Assembly (NCBI RefSeq): GCF_900112365.1 | Contig: NZ_FOLQ01000018.1 | Span: forward strand, 62,001 to 126,000 | Length of the DNA: 64,000 bases | Source of the DNA: Spirosoma endophyticum | GTDB taxonomy: Bacteria > Bacteroidota > Bacteroidia > Cytophagales > Spirosomataceae | Reading direction: 5' to 3' | Shown here: positions 53,351-62,814 of the stretch, piece after piece | Position numbering within the stretch: the stretch's first letter is position 1 | Layout of the letters: each line of letters opens with the position of its first letter | Notes under the pieces: generated by a model | Database searches by the model: none | What the model saw: the letters and a program-made list of their open reading frames with translations, nothing else | Told to the model about the DNA's origin: nothing | Position numbers and translations under genes: made by a program

Positions 53351-54091
53351 ATGACGTATTGTTTAGGAATTAAGGTTGCGTCTGGCTTAGTTGCCATTGC
53401 CGACAGACGACTTACCTCCGGCACTGAGGTATCATCAAATCGTAAAATTTCGGTTCATGAAGTCGAGAATCATTCGCTCTTTATTATGACCTCGGGTCTT
53501 CGCTCCGTCCGCGACAAGGCCATTACGTATTTTAAAGAAGTGATCTCCGAACGGGATCGATCATTCAACAAATTATACAAAGCGGTTAATGCTTTTGGGG
53601 AACAGGTGAAGCGAGTAGCGCAGGAAGATAAAGCCTCCATTATTGCCAGCGGATTGAATTTTAACCTGAATGCCATCGTTGGCGGTCAGTTAGAAGACGA
53701 TGAAGAACACAAATTATTTATGCTGTATCCTGAAGGCAACTGGGTAGAAGTTGATCAGGGATCTCCCTTTAAAATTATTGGCAATTCTGGCTATGGAAAA
53801 CCATTGCTATTTAGAAATTTATCCTACGAAACCAGCTTACCTGATGCGCTTAAGATCGGTTTTCTGGCGTTCGATGCCACCCGTGTAAGCGCCAACGATG
53901 TCGATTATCCACTGGACGTAGTGATCTACCCGAAAGACAGTTTCCACATGACTGAATATCGCCTTGAAAAAGAAGATATGGACGAAGTGTCGCACCAGTG
54001 GAGTGCCTTGCTGAGCAATTCGGTCCGAAAACTGCCTTCTTATTGGATGGACCCAATCTTCGAAAAAGTTCGCGCCGTTAAAAACGTCTGA
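53351..54091 (+). CDS. Anbu-type proteasome-like peptidase
   Basis: The 246-residue protein begins MTYCLGIKVASGLVAIADRR; Thr2 would become the N-terminal nucleophile after Met removal, as in Anbu, an Ntn-hydrolase related to HslV and proteasome beta subunits. SNRKISVHE and IASGLNFNLNAIVGGQ follow the family. Anbu is usually found with a transglutaminase-like gene, an alpha-E protein and a circularly permuted ATP-grasp gene; here the transglutaminase-like gene follows 81 bases downstream and the others are absent from the window. It may take part in peptide synthesis and cleavage; biochemical function is not settled. Confidence 0.85.
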   Translation: MTYCLGIKVASGLVAIADRRLTSGTEVSSNRKISVHEVENHSLFIMTSGLRSVRDKAITYFKEVISERDRSFNKLYKAVNAFGEQVKRVAQEDKASIIASGLNFNLNAIVGGQLEDDEEHKLFMLYPEGNWVEVDQGSPFKIIGNSGYGKPLLFRNLSYETSLPDALKIGFLAFDATRVSANDVDYPLDVVIYPKDSFHMTEYRLEKEDMDEVSHQWSALLSNSVRKLPSYWMDPIFEKVRAVKNV

Positions 54092-54093
54092 AA

Positions 54094-54163
54094 AATGATG
54101 AATTATAAATGATGAATTACTGGTTTACTGACATTTATAATTCATCATTTATAATTCATCATT
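54094..54163. repeat. Inverted repeat with 24-bp arms (AATGATGAATTATAAATG type)
   Basis: Arms 54094-54117 and 54140-54163 are exact reverse complements around a 22-base spacer between the Anbu and transglutaminase-like genes. It shares its core with the repeat at 25228-25307. Confidence 0.85.
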
Positions 54164-54172
54164 CCTCTCTCC

Positions 54173-55003
54173 ATGCACCTGCACGTTCGGCACGCATCTG
54201 AATACACATACGATAGTCCTGTCGCCCTGGGTCCGCAAACACTCTATCTCTATCCAAGAGCTTACCCATATCAGCGATTGCTGAACTATGAGTTGGTTAT
54301 TGATCCGAAACCAGCTAGGATCGTACGGAATATTGATGTCGAAGGAAATGTGCAGCAGTTAGTGTATTTTAACCGTCCGACCCGCCACCTGAACGTAACA
54401 GTTGAGATGCATCTCCAATCCGACGAGTTCAACTCGCTGGATTTTGTCCTGTTCCCCTTCGATACAAAGCGCGTACCATTCCGTTACCCCAAAGCGGTAG
54501 AAGAACTCCTCCAGCCCTACCTACAGCGCGTTGGCGTATCGGAGCGCGTTGAAAGCTGGGCTCAGCAACTGGCCACAGAAGCTAATGGGCAAACAACTGC
54601 ATTTCTGCTAAAACTGAATAAGACCATCCGGGCGTTTACCTACGAGATTCGGGAATTAGGTGCTCCCTTTCCACCTGAGCAAACGCTGACGTTGCACAAG
54701 GGTTCTTGCCGGGACTATACAACGCTGTTTATGGCAGCCTGCCGGAGTCTGGGTATTGCCGCCCGCTTTGTGAGCGGCTATTTGTTTGGGAATCCCCAAC
54801 AGGAGCATCAATTGCATGCCTGGGTGGAAGTCTATTTACCAGGCGCGGGCTGGCGTGGCTTCGACCCTACGGAAGGGTCTGTGGTGGTGAATCGACACAT
54901 TTTCCTGACATCGACCGCCAAGCCCGAACTGGCGGCCCCCATTAGCGGCACATTCATCGGTCGGGCAAATTCAGTGCTTCGATCAGAATTGCTATTTATC
55001 TGA
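54173..55003 (+). CDS. Transglutaminase-like protein (Anbu partner)
   Basis: The 276-residue protein has an N-terminal beta domain (to about 100) and a transglutaminase-like core with Cys179 in HKGSCRDYTTLF, His215 in HQLHAWVEVY and Asp231 in WRGFDPTEG. Proteins of this group are regularly found with Anbu. They may cleave or join peptide bonds. It follows Anbu in the same direction; the gap contains a long inverted repeat. Alone, the substrate cannot be told. Confidence 0.88.
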   Translation: MHLHVRHASEYTYDSPVALGPQTLYLYPRAYPYQRLLNYELVIDPKPARIVRNIDVEGNVQQLVYFNRPTRHLNVTVEMHLQSDEFNSLDFVLFPFDTKRVPFRYPKAVEELLQPYLQRVGVSERVESWAQQLATEANGQTTAFLLKLNKTIRAFTYEIRELGAPFPPEQTLTLHKGSCRDYTTLFMAACRSLGIAARFVSGYLFGNPQQEHQLHAWVEVYLPGAGWRGFDPTEGSVVVNRHIFLTSTAKPELAAPISGTFIGRANSVLRSELLFI

Positions 55004-55143
55004 GGTTAACCCACTTGAACGTAAGTCAACACTTAAAACTATACTATATATCAGTTAACTAATTCCATCCACCAATAACGTACCAATAACTCATTCACTG
55101 ACCTACTTACTAATTTGGCTGGCTGACTTACCAACTTACACAC

Positions 55144-55151
55144 TATCTTTG
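55144..55151 (+). promoter_or_regulatory. -7 promoter element TATCTTTG before glmM
   Basis: TATCTTTG matches TAnnTTTG 35 bases before the GTG start of glmM. No good -33 TTG at the usual distance. Confidence 0.5.
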
Positions 55152-55186
55152 CATACCTTATTAGAATACTTACCTAACCCATTACA

Positions 55187-56599
55187 GTGGCATTAATTAA
55201 GTCTATTTCCGGGATTAGAGGAACAATTGGCGGACGCAGTGGAAACGGGCTGACGCCTTTAGACGTAGTGAAATTTACAGCTGCCTTTGGCCAGTGGCTT
55301 CGGCAACGTAATCCTGACCTATTGTCGGTAGTGATTGGTCGCGATGGCCGGATATCGGGAGATATGGTGTCAAAATTAGTAGCTGCTACGTTACAGGGCC
55401 TCGGTCTGCACGTTATTGATCTACGCCTTTCCACGACCCCAACTGTTGAATTAGCTGTTCCGGGTGAAGGGGCTGCCGGTGGTATTATCATTACTGCCAG
55501 CCATAATCCGATTCAATGGAATGCCCTCAAACTTCTTAACGAAAAAGGCGAGTTTATATCCGAACAGGATGGCGCTGAAGTACTGGAAATTGCCGAGGCT
55601 GAAACCTTTGACTTTGCCGAAGTGCGTAAGTTAGGCCAGTATCGCGCCGACACAAGTTGGCTTCAGAAACACATTGACCAGATTCTGGCGCTGCCTTTAG
55701 TAGACCGTGACGCCATTGCCAAGCGTAATTTTCGCGTTGTTGTCGATGCAGTCAACTCCACGGGTGGGTTAGCCGTGCCGATGTTACTGGAAGCCTTGGG
55801 CGTCGAACAAATCACAAAATTACACTGCGAACCAACGGGCTATTTTGCTCACAACCCCGAACCACTTCCCGAAAATCTACGCGACATCATCAAGGAGATG
55901 ACCAAAGGCAATGCCGACCTCGGTATTGTTGTCGATCCCGATGTAGATCGACTGGCGCTAATTTGCGAAGATGGTTCCCCTTTTGGTGAAGAATATACAC
56001 TCGTGGCCGTGGCCGACTACGTCCTCAAAAACAGAGCGGCTGACGGTCATCCGGCAGGCAACACGGTTTCGAACATGTCGAGTACAGCAGCACTGCGTGA
56101 TGTAACCCGAAAATATAGTGGACAACATTTTGCATCGGCTGTGGGCGAGGTCAACGTAGTGAATATGATGAAAGAAACCGGGGCCGTTATTGGTGGCGAA
56201 GGCAATGGCGGTATTATTTATCCCGATTTGCATTTTGGCCGCGACGCGCTGGTTGGCATTGCTCTGTTCCTGAGCCATTTGGCAAGACTTGGCAAGTCGG
56301 CGTCCATGATGCGCCGGACCTATCCGAACTACTACATTTCTAAAAATAAGATTGAATTAACGCCAGATATCAATGTAGACGCTGTGCTGGCTCGTATTCA
56401 GGCCAAATACGCTCGTAACCCAATCAACACCATCGACGGTGTTAAGATAGAGTTCGACAAAGAATGGGTTCATCTGCGTAAGTCGAACACCGAGCCCATC
56501 ATTCGTATTTATTCTGAATCCGATACACTCGCTACAGCAGATCATCTGGCGGGAAAAATCATCAGTGATATTCGGGAGATGATTACGGAGAAGCGGTAG
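55187..56599 (+). CDS. glmM: Phosphoglucosamine mutase
   Basis: The 470-residue enzyme converts glucosamine 6-phosphate to glucosamine 1-phosphate, a precursor of UDP-GlcNAc for peptidoglycan and LPS. Ser105 in ITASHNPIQWNALK is phosphorylated; DPDVDRLAL is the metal loop; GEGNGGIIYP is the sugar loop. GTG at 55187 is the start. The phosphohexomutase family also includes phosphomannomutase; the short bacterial layout here favours GlmM. A bidirectional terminator follows. Confidence 0.9.
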   Translation: MALIKSISGIRGTIGGRSGNGLTPLDVVKFTAAFGQWLRQRNPDLLSVVIGRDGRISGDMVSKLVAATLQGLGLHVIDLRLSTTPTVELAVPGEGAAGGIIITASHNPIQWNALKLLNEKGEFISEQDGAEVLEIAEAETFDFAEVRKLGQYRADTSWLQKHIDQILALPLVDRDAIAKRNFRVVVDAVNSTGGLAVPMLLEALGVEQITKLHCEPTGYFAHNPEPLPENLRDIIKEMTKGNADLGIVVDPDVDRLALICEDGSPFGEEYTLVAVADYVLKNRAADGHPAGNTVSNMSSTAALRDVTRKYSGQHFASAVGEVNVVNMMKETGAVIGGEGNGGIIYPDLHFGRDALVGIALFLSHLARLGKSASMMRRTYPNYYISKNKIELTPDINVDAVLARIQAKYARNPINTIDGVKIEFDKEWVHLRKSNTEPIIRIYSESDTLATADHLAGKIISDIREMITEKR

Positions 56600-56628
56600 A
56601 CTCCTTTCTTGTCTCGCCTATTTTTCAC

Positions 56629-56667
56629 AAAAAAGCCTGACTCTATGTGTTAGAGTCAGGCTTTTTT
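56629..56667. terminator. Bidirectional terminator between glmM and the DUF2382 gene
   Basis: AAAAAAGCCTGACTCTA (56629-56645) pairs with TAGAGTCAGGCTTTTTT (56651-56667) around a 5-base loop; A- and T-runs lie on both sides. Confidence 0.93.
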
Positions 56668-56684
56668 ATGCCGTTTTTTCAATT

Positions 56685-57653
56685 TTATCGATTCGATGAA
56701 GTCGTATTTAAATCATCTTCTTCATTCCGCCATCCGGTCGTTACGGCAGGCTCTGTTGTGGTGCCTGTTGTACCCAGATTTTCTACGTCAACGTTAGTGC
56801 TACGAACCGTATCCCGAATCGTTTCAACACGTTCGTTGACTTCCTTACCAACTGAAATTTCTTCCACAACTCTAGCCGTTTTTGAAACTACCGGCACTTC
56901 AGCATGTTCGGTCAGTTCAATTTGTCCTTCCTGGAAAGCATTTAGATCAGCATCTGTAGCTACCCTATTGACGGGCGTACGCTGAACAGTAACACGTTCC
57001 TCACGCAGCCGTAAACTTTCTTCGACAGGGCGCTCAATGATGCGGCTACGTATCCGAACGCCACCCGTTTCAACTTCGCGTTTACCAACTTCCAGATTTT
57101 CCTCAATCACCTTGATCGTTTGATCTGTGTCAGCTGTCAGGTCAGGATTCGTTGTACCGACATACGCATCACCACTTCCAGTTATGGTATCAGGCCGGGC
57201 CGTAGCACTACCATAACCATATTGCGTAGCCCGTTCGTCTACGTCAACGGCTCCATTATCATCAAGAATATCAGCTGCTTGTTTTGCTTCGTCCTCAGAT
57301 TGGGCGTGAACGGTCACAATTGTGCTGCGACGACCTACTTCAGTGTGTTTTTTATACTCATCGTCGTCGTCATCAGCGCCAAACAGTGATTTAAAAAAAC
57401 CACCAATGCTGTCACCCGTGTCTTTAACATCATCAACGACTTCTTCAGTTTTTGTACCCGATGTATTAACATGCCGGTCGGGGATACCCAACGTACTGTC
57501 GGTTGAATAGGCATCACTTGAAGAGGTATCGCTTACATTATTGGTCGACAGATCGATATTAGTACGTGAGAAACCTTCATTCACTAACTCATCTACTGCG
57601 TTTTGAGCTTCAGTTGAGCTATCGAAAAAGCCCACTACGGTTTGTTGTGCCAT
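56685..57653 (-). CDS. Stress protein with GSP-17M-like N terminus and DUF2382 (YsnF/AvaK) C terminus
   Basis: The 322-residue protein begins MAQQTVVGFFDSSTEAQNAVDELVNEGF, a ferredoxin-like general-stress 17M-type fold (about 1-135), and continues with a Ser/Thr/Asp-rich linker. From about 180 to 290 is a DUF2382 domain (VIEENLEVGKREVETGGVRI and RPVEESLRLREERVTV). Such proteins are linked to stress in several bacteria, but the exact role is unknown. A second DUF2382 gene is directly upstream on the same strand and a YtxH gene lies beyond it. Confidence 0.85.
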   Translation of the reverse strand: MAQQTVVGFFDSSTEAQNAVDELVNEGFSRTNIDLSTNNVSDTSSSDAYSTDSTLGIPDRHVNTSGTKTEEVVDDVKDTGDSIGGFFKSLFGADDDDDEYKKHTEVGRRSTIVTVHAQSEDEAKQAADILDDNGAVDVDERATQYGYGSATARPDTITGSGDAYVGTTNPDLTADTDQTIKVIEENLEVGKREVETGGVRIRSRIIERPVEESLRLREERVTVQRTPVNRVATDADLNAFQEGQIELTEHAEVPVVSKTARVVEEISVGKEVNERVETIRDTVRSTNVDVENLGTTGTTTEPAVTTGWRNEEDDLNTTSSNR

Positions 57654-57710
57654 GATAATTACTGATTTAACGTTGAGAATTTTGTTTAACTGATTTATAA
57701 CGAAGGCCTT

Positions 57711-58163
57711 TTAAGCCGGACGTTCGTGGTTAGGACCAGTCCGCTCTACTGTTATTTCTTCTTTCCGAAGTATAACTTCCTGCGTTTCCTGATCGGTGAT
57801 TTGTCGCTTAGTAACGTGTACTTCCTCGACCAATAGGAGTCGTTTCTCCGTTACTAACACCTCGCGCAATACAGGGATAATCATCGTTTCTCCTTCATAG
57901 CGAACGCTGGGAGCTTCATCGACGTACTGATAGACGGCTACATGTTCAACGATGACTTCTTCACGAGAAACCGGTACGTCAACTGTTTGCGACTCTTCAA
58001 TGACGTGCTTAGTAACCCGAACGGCTCCTGTTTCAATTACACGCTTGCCAATTTGTAATTGTTCCTCAATAACCGGAATAATGATTGGTTCCGCCCCCAT
58101 CGAGTCTGCAAGCCGCTGCTCTGGCTCATCAGCCTGGAAATTCTGCTTAAACTCGTTGCTCAT
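57711..58163 (-). CDS. DUF2382 (YsnF/AvaK-like) protein
   Basis: The 150-residue protein is a DUF2382 domain with little else: IIPVIEEQLQIGKRVIETG, AVRVTKHVIEESQTVDVPVSREEVIVEH, and a second similar block MIIPVLREVLVTEKRLLLVEEVHVTK. The internal repetition suggests two half-domains. It is followed 57 bases later by the larger DUF2382 gene, likely in the same transcript. The function is unknown but stress-linked. Confidence 0.85.
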   Translation of the reverse strand: MSNEFKQNFQADEPEQRLADSMGAEPIIIPVIEEQLQIGKRVIETGAVRVTKHVIEESQTVDVPVSREEVIVEHVAVYQYVDEAPSVRYEGETMIIPVLREVLVTEKRLLLVEEVHVTKRQITDQETQEVILRKEEITVERTGPNHERPA

Positions 58164-58627
58164 TATCTCTGAATGATTGCGGAAAACGCAAGTCTTTTAC
58201 CTGATGTATAGCATAAAGGCTTTTTATGTCTATTTGTTCTATATTTTATATATTTTTTATCGAATGCGCCGATAGAGAACTTGATGATCTATTTCCTGAT
58301 ACTGCAAATTACTATTCGTATATACCTAAATTCTCTCCACTAGTCTAGTCTCCCATTCTAAACATTAACCGTTCAGTTTAGTAAGAAATAGATAGGCAAT
58401 GGCGCTCATAACGGCACCTGATAGTTTAATAGACATTTTACATAAATGACTATCCCTGGCCCCTACTTTGTAGAATAAAATACTCAATAGTTTATTAATT
58501 CACTACATATATAGAATCTGCTATAAACATAAAATCTTCATAACCAATAACTTATTTCATATTGTGTGCATCTGGCACGTTTTTTAACCATTGATAAGCA
58601 TCAAACGAATTCAAAATAATTAAGGAT
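58164..58627. other. AT-rich divergent gap between stress genes
   Basis: About 460 AT-rich bases separate the minus-strand DUF2382 genes from the plus-strand YtxH gene. Both promoters should lie here, but no confident -33/-7 pair was identified. I see no coding region. An AAGGA run ends two bases before the YtxH ATG, too close for a normal ribosome site. Confidence 0.45.
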
Positions 58628-59005
58628 ATGAGCTTTATTAGAGGAGTACTAGCAGGTCTGGCTATAGGTTATCTGACAGCACCACGTAGCGGTAAAGAAA
58701 CCCGTGATAAATTAACCAAACAGGCCAATGATTTGCAGAGTCAGTGGGAAGAGGGTGTTGCTCAAGTGAAATCGCAGATCGATAGTTTAACTGGTAAGGC
58801 CGAAGCAAAGGTTGACCAGTATGCTGATAAAGCAGAAAACTACGCTAATAAAGCGGAGAACAAATTCGATCAATACAAAAACGAAGCCCAGTCGGCCTAC
58901 AATAAAGATCACGCCAAAAGAGCCTACAATGATAAAGTAGACGATGCGGCTGATTCAACAAAGTCGGGCATTGATAACGTACAGGAAGCCCTGAAACTGA
59001 ATTAA
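58628..59005 (+). CDS. YtxH domain protein (general-stress, coiled-coil)
   Basis: The 125-residue protein begins with a short hydrophobic segment (ISFIRGVLAGLAIGYLTAP-like, about 3-20) then SGKETRDKLTKQANDLQ, the YtxH signature. The rest is a long, charged coiled coil with repeated Lys-Ala-Glu patterns (KAEAKVDQYADKAENYANKA). It probably sits at the membrane and is stress-induced. It faces the two DUF2382 genes across a divergent spacer, forming a small stress group. Confidence 0.85.
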   Translation: MSFIRGVLAGLAIGYLTAPRSGKETRDKLTKQANDLQSQWEEGVAQVKSQIDSLTGKAEAKVDQYADKAENYANKAENKFDQYKNEAQSAYNKDHAKRAYNDKVDDAADSTKSGIDNVQEALKLN

Positions 59006-59019
59006 TTCCAGTAGGTTTC

Positions 59020-59078
59020 AGTAAGTAAAATGGGAAGGGACTCGCCAACTTGGCGAGTCCCTTCCCATTTTACTTACT
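59020..59078. repeat. Perfect 29-bp inverted repeat, possible bidirectional terminator
   Basis: Arms 59020-59048 and 59050-59078 are exact reverse complements around one base; the centre is CTCGCCAACTTGGCGAG. It lies between the convergent YtxH and guaA genes. The flanks are A/T-rich but lack long U-runs, so terminator action is likely but not certain. Confidence 0.85.
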
Positions 59079-59106
59079 GATTTTTTCGGTCGGTTATCCG
59101 TCTAGT

Positions 59107-60639
59107 TTATTCCCACTCAATCGTAGCGGGTGGTTTCGAGGAAATGTCATAAACAACCCGGTTAACGCCTTTAACCCGATTGATGATTTCATTCGATATG
59201 TCGGCCAGGAACTCGTAGGGCAGATGCGCCCAATCAGCCGTCATACCGTCAACGCTCGTTACGGCACGTAGCGCGACTACACGCTCATAGGTACGTTCGT
59301 CGCCCATAACGCCGACAGACTGCACAGGTAGCAACATAGCACCGGCCTGCCAAACTTTATCATATAACCCTTCGCGCTTTAGTCCGTCAATAAACAGCGC
59401 ATCAACCTGTTGTAGAATAGCGACCTTTTCGGCGGTGACATCGCCCAGAATACGTATCGCCAGGCCCGGACCGGGAAATGGGTGCCGCCCCAGAATTGCT
59501 TCGGGTAACCCCAGTGTACGTCCGACAAGCCGTACTTCATCTTTGAACAACGTATTGAGCGGCTCCACAACTTTCAACTTCATGAAGTCGGGCAAACCGC
59601 CAACGTTGTGGTGCGACTTAATCGTAGCCGATGGTCCTTTCACCGAAACCGATTCAATAACGTCGGGGTAAATAGTCCCCTGCCCCAGCCACGAAACGCC
59701 CTCGATCAAATGTGCCTCGTGATCGAATACGTCGATAAATGTTTTACCGATGGCTTTACGCTTGGCTTCGGGATCGGTCAGACCTGCGAGTGCTGCATAA
59801 AATTGATCTTTGGTATCAACACCTTTTACGTTCAAGCCCAACGTTTTGTAGGACTCCAGTACGCCAGAGAATTCGTCTTTCCGAAGTACGCCGTTATCGA
59901 CAAAAATGCAGTACAGATTCTTGCCGATGGCCTGGTGAATGAGCATCGCTGCAACCGACGAATCGACACCACCCGACAGACCCAGCACGACTTTATCATC
60001 ACCAATTTTCGCCTTTAGTTGCGCCACTGTCGTTTCAACGAACGATTCGGCTGTCCAGTCCTGCGCACAGCCGCATATGTCAACCACAAAGTTATGTAGC
60101 AACATTTTACCCTGCAGTGAGTGCGTTACCTCGGGGTGAAACTGAATCCCGTAGGTAGGCTCTCCTTCTACGTGAAAAGCTGCCACATGTACCGTATCGG
60201 TCGAGGCAATGATCCTGAAATTATCGGGCACACTCGTGATCGTATCGGCGTGCGACATCCAAACCTGCGAGTGCTGGTCGATGCCTTTCATCAGCGGGCT
60301 TTCGGCAATGACCGTGCCGAGTTTGGCACGACCGTACTCACGAATCGACGATGCTTTCACCTCGCCCCCGCTCGTGTGAGCCAGCAGTTGTGCTCCGTAG
60401 CACACACCCAGAATAGGCAACTTATGCCGAAAAGCAGCCAGATGCACATCGGGTGCATCGACATCGCGGACGGACGAGGGACTGCCTGAAAGAATAATGC
60501 CCTTCACATCGGGCGTAATAACAGGGAGATGATTAAACGGATGGATTTCGCAATAAACGTTTAGTTCGCGCACCCGGCGGGCAATGAGTTGGGTATATTG
60601 CGAACCAAAATCCACAATCAGAATTTGTTCGGTGGCCAT
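59107..60639 (-). CDS. guaA: GMP synthase (glutamine-hydrolysing)
   Basis: ATG at 60637-60639 gives [20 protein letters not shown] and 510 residues, the normal length. The N-terminal glutamine amidotransferase has Cys80 in [11 protein letters not shown] and a FHPEVTHS His-Glu pair; [13 protein letters not shown] is the ATP-PPase P-loop; [11 protein letters not shown] and the C-terminal dimer domain ending KPPATIEWE follow. It converts XMP to GMP. A TAACTTTG element lies just upstream. It is monocistronic. Confidence 0.97.
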   Translation of the reverse strand: MATEQILIVDFGSQYTQLIARRVRELNVYCEIHPFNHLPVITPDVKGIILSGSPSSVRDVDAPDVHLAAFRHKLPILGVCYGAQLLAHTSGGEVKASSIREYGRAKLGTVIAESPLMKGIDQHSQVWMSHADTITSVPDNFRIIASTDTVHVAAFHVEGEPTYGIQFHPEVTHSLQGKMLLHNFVVDICGCAQDWTAESFVETTVAQLKAKIGDDKVVLGLSGGVDSSVAAMLIHQAIGKNLYCIFVDNGVLRKDEFSGVLESYKTLGLNVKGVDTKDQFYAALAGLTDPEAKRKAIGKTFIDVFDHEAHLIEGVSWLGQGTIYPDVIESVSVKGPSATIKSHHNVGGLPDFMKLKVVEPLNTLFKDEVRLVGRTLGLPEAILGRHPFPGPGLAIRILGDVTAEKVAILQQVDALFIDGLKREGLYDKVWQAGAMLLPVQSVGVMGDERTYERVVALRAVTSVDGMTADWAHLPYEFLADISNEIINRVKGVNRVVYDISSKPPATIEWE

Positions 60640-60657
60640 GAATAGGTCTCTAAAATG

Positions 60658-60665
60658 CAAAGTTA
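60658..60665 (-). promoter_or_regulatory. -7 promoter element TAACTTTG before guaA
   Basis: The minus strand reads TAACTTTG, matching TAnnTTTG, 18 bases before the guaA start. No convincing -33 TTG at usual distance. Confidence 0.5.
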
Positions 60666-60744
60666 GGGCATTTTTTGAATTTGCTGGCCCAAACACGTTT
60701 CGACTGTTCGCATTTGTCAACCGGCTGGAGCCTATTCGAACCCC

Positions 60745-62787
60745 TTAATGCGTCACTAAGACCCGCCCCTGTGCCAGTCCATCGCGGTGTTGTAGCGTGA
60801 GCAGATACGTACCAGCAGGCAACGTAGCGACAGAAAAAGAAAGATAGGAGCCATTCATTCGTTGGCTTTGGCGAAATACAGCCGCCCCGGCTTCAGTGTA
60901 TACGGTCAGCGTTACAGCACTGGCAGCCCAGTTGGGAGGCAAACGTACCTGAACCTCATTGCCGGTAGGGTTTGGGTACACAACGGCAGGTAGATACCGT
61001 TCCTTTGGGGTGCCAAGGATCAACTGCATGGAGGCCGTAACAACCGGAGAGTAATCAGCTTCGGCCCGTTGATTCAGCGAACGAATGCGGTATTGATAGA
61101 CCTTGCCCACTTGCAGCGAGTCAGCCCGATTCGCTGTTCGACGGTCATTGTAAGCCGTGACCGAACCCGGAATAAGGGCAATCTGCCTGAACGAATCTGT
61201 CGAATCAGCCCGTTCAATGGTCCATTGGCTTACATCGGCCGAGGTTGTTGTCCAGCGCAGTTCGATAGCACTCGTGTCTATTGGAATGGCCCGTAAATCG
61301 GTGGCGACTGGCAGAGGGGGAGCAATAGGAACCTGATAGAACGTAAGCGCCCGCATTCCCCGCCGATTGCGAATCACCGGGCCAACGTAGTATCCAATTT
61401 CGGCATCGGTATAAGACGATGGCAGGTAGGTCAGACTGCTGGCTGAAAGAGACTTTTTAAGTTTCAGAATCAATCGATTACCCTGATCCGTTACCGATTT
61501 GATAAATCCGGTTTCACCATTGGGATAATCGGTGTACACATAATCGGACAAGCTTTGGGCGTAGCGCGCCTTATTGACCGGATTGGTGAGGATCGTATCC
61601 GCGGGCCAGTGCATCACCTGCCCCGGTTCAAATTCAAGGGTGATTTCGTCCTGCTTCGGCGTGCTAAAAAACAATCGTTGTATGTTGGGCGACTGAATAT
61701 TGCTGGTGTCCGTTGACCCATAAAAATCACGGGCCACAAGTCGATATAATTCCAGGCCAAACTGTAGGTAACCACTGTCGTTGTAGTGTACGCCCTGATA
61801 GCCCGGCAAACCAACCGTGGCTATCGGTTCATTATCGGCGAAGTTTTGTTTCGACAGCCGCTGATAATTACGTAGCGCCCCCGCCCGAATAAAATTGTCG
61901 ACCAGCAGATTGAGCTGTGCGTGGTATACCTTTTTCAGCCCCGGATAATCCTGCTTCCAAAAGCTGTAAAGTTCTGGATAGAGTTTTATATATAGATCAG
62001 GCGTAGTAACGGCATCAGATTCACCCTGCCGCCAGATCATGGCTTTCACCTGCCTGGCAACACCCGCTTTTTGAGCCCGGTAAAGCAAGCGGCCATAAAT
62101 CGTTCCCAGATTCGTGGGCTGATTACCATCTCGACTGGCATGTCGATCAATGCCCGTTGAGCCAACGGCTCCGTTCAGTATCGCCGTAGGGATTCCGTAT
62201 TGTTCATTAATCTGGCGTTGCAGTTCAACCGCCCACAGGCAATTGAAGCCTTCGGTCGTATTGGTCAGGTACCAGGCCGTATCGGCAGGGTTGTAGGAAA
62301 CATCGCCTTTATTTACGCCAAACGTACGGCAAAATTCACTGCGATAGAGTTTACCATCAAGGCCCCCCAGCGCGTTAGATTGCCCCATAATCAGGTACAC
62401 ATCGCCACAAACGATGCTATCGCGAAATGCCACCAGCACCGAATCGACCGGATTGGTCCGGTGAGCAAATAGTTGAAAGCTATATTCACTACGTTCCGCC
62501 TTGATGCTGGGTTTAAGCGCAAATCGGCCAGTCAGCGTGTCAGCGGCCTGGCGAACGTATTGCACGCGCTGCTGATTTCGCAGAACCACTAACGACACCG
62601 TTTTGACGTCGTTAACGGGTACGCGCCCGGAAATAGCCACCGTGCATTGATTCGTTTGATCGCGCGGGTAGAGCTGCAAGTGTGCAGGCCACTGATCGAG
62701 CGTAACAGCTATCTGTCCCCAACCAGTAATGGGCCCGAACAGGCTCAAAAACAGTGTGATCAGGAACAGACATTTACCGGTACGCAT
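60745..62787 (-). CDS. Sialate O-acetylesterase-like (SASA/DUF303) secreted protein with T9SS sorting domain
   Basis: ATG at 62787 starts the signal peptide (MRTGKCLFLITLFLSLF... to GWGQ) and gives 680 residues. After a beta domain, the SGNH-type hydrolase has Ser137 in YLIMGQSNALGG and a DxxH-like end in GYQGVHYNDSGYLQFG. A fibronectin-III-like domain follows (about 500-590) and the T9SS type A sorting domain occupies about the last 75 residues (VYPNPTGNEVQVRLP). It is likely secreted by the type IX system and removes acetyl or other ester groups from glycans. It is 27 bases after the NamZ-like gene. Confidence 0.85.
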   Translation of the reverse strand: MRTGKCLFLITLFLSLFGPITGWGQIAVTLDQWPAHLQLYPRDQTNQCTVAISGRVPVNDVKTVSLVVLRNQQRVQYVRQAADTLTGRFALKPSIKAERSEYSFQLFAHRTNPVDSVLVAFRDSIVCGDVYLIMGQSNALGGLDGKLYRSEFCRTFGVNKGDVSYNPADTAWYLTNTTEGFNCLWAVELQRQINEQYGIPTAILNGAVGSTGIDRHASRDGNQPTNLGTIYGRLLYRAQKAGVARQVKAMIWRQGESDAVTTPDLYIKLYPELYSFWKQDYPGLKKVYHAQLNLLVDNFIRAGALRNYQRLSKQNFADNEPIATVGLPGYQGVHYNDSGYLQFGLELYRLVARDFYGSTDTSNIQSPNIQRLFFSTPKQDEITLEFEPGQVMHWPADTILTNPVNKARYAQSLSDYVYTDYPNGETGFIKSVTDQGNRLILKLKKSLSASSLTYLPSSYTDAEIGYYVGPVIRNRRGMRALTFYQVPIAPPLPVATDLRAIPIDTSAIELRWTTTSADVSQWTIERADSTDSFRQIALIPGSVTAYNDRRTANRADSLQVGKVYQYRIRSLNQRAEADYSPVVTASMQLILGTPKERYLPAVVYPNPTGNEVQVRLPPNWAASAVTLTVYTEAGAAVFRQSQRMNGSYLSFSVATLPAGTYLLTLQHRDGLAQGRVLVTH

Positions 62788-62814
62788 ACGTATTCTCAAT
62801 CGTCTCACCTGGAG

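Noticed and set aside
57120-57510. Plus-strand readings opposite the DUF2382 gene
   Set aside because: They mirror the highly biased Asp/Ser/Thr codons of the real minus-strand gene.
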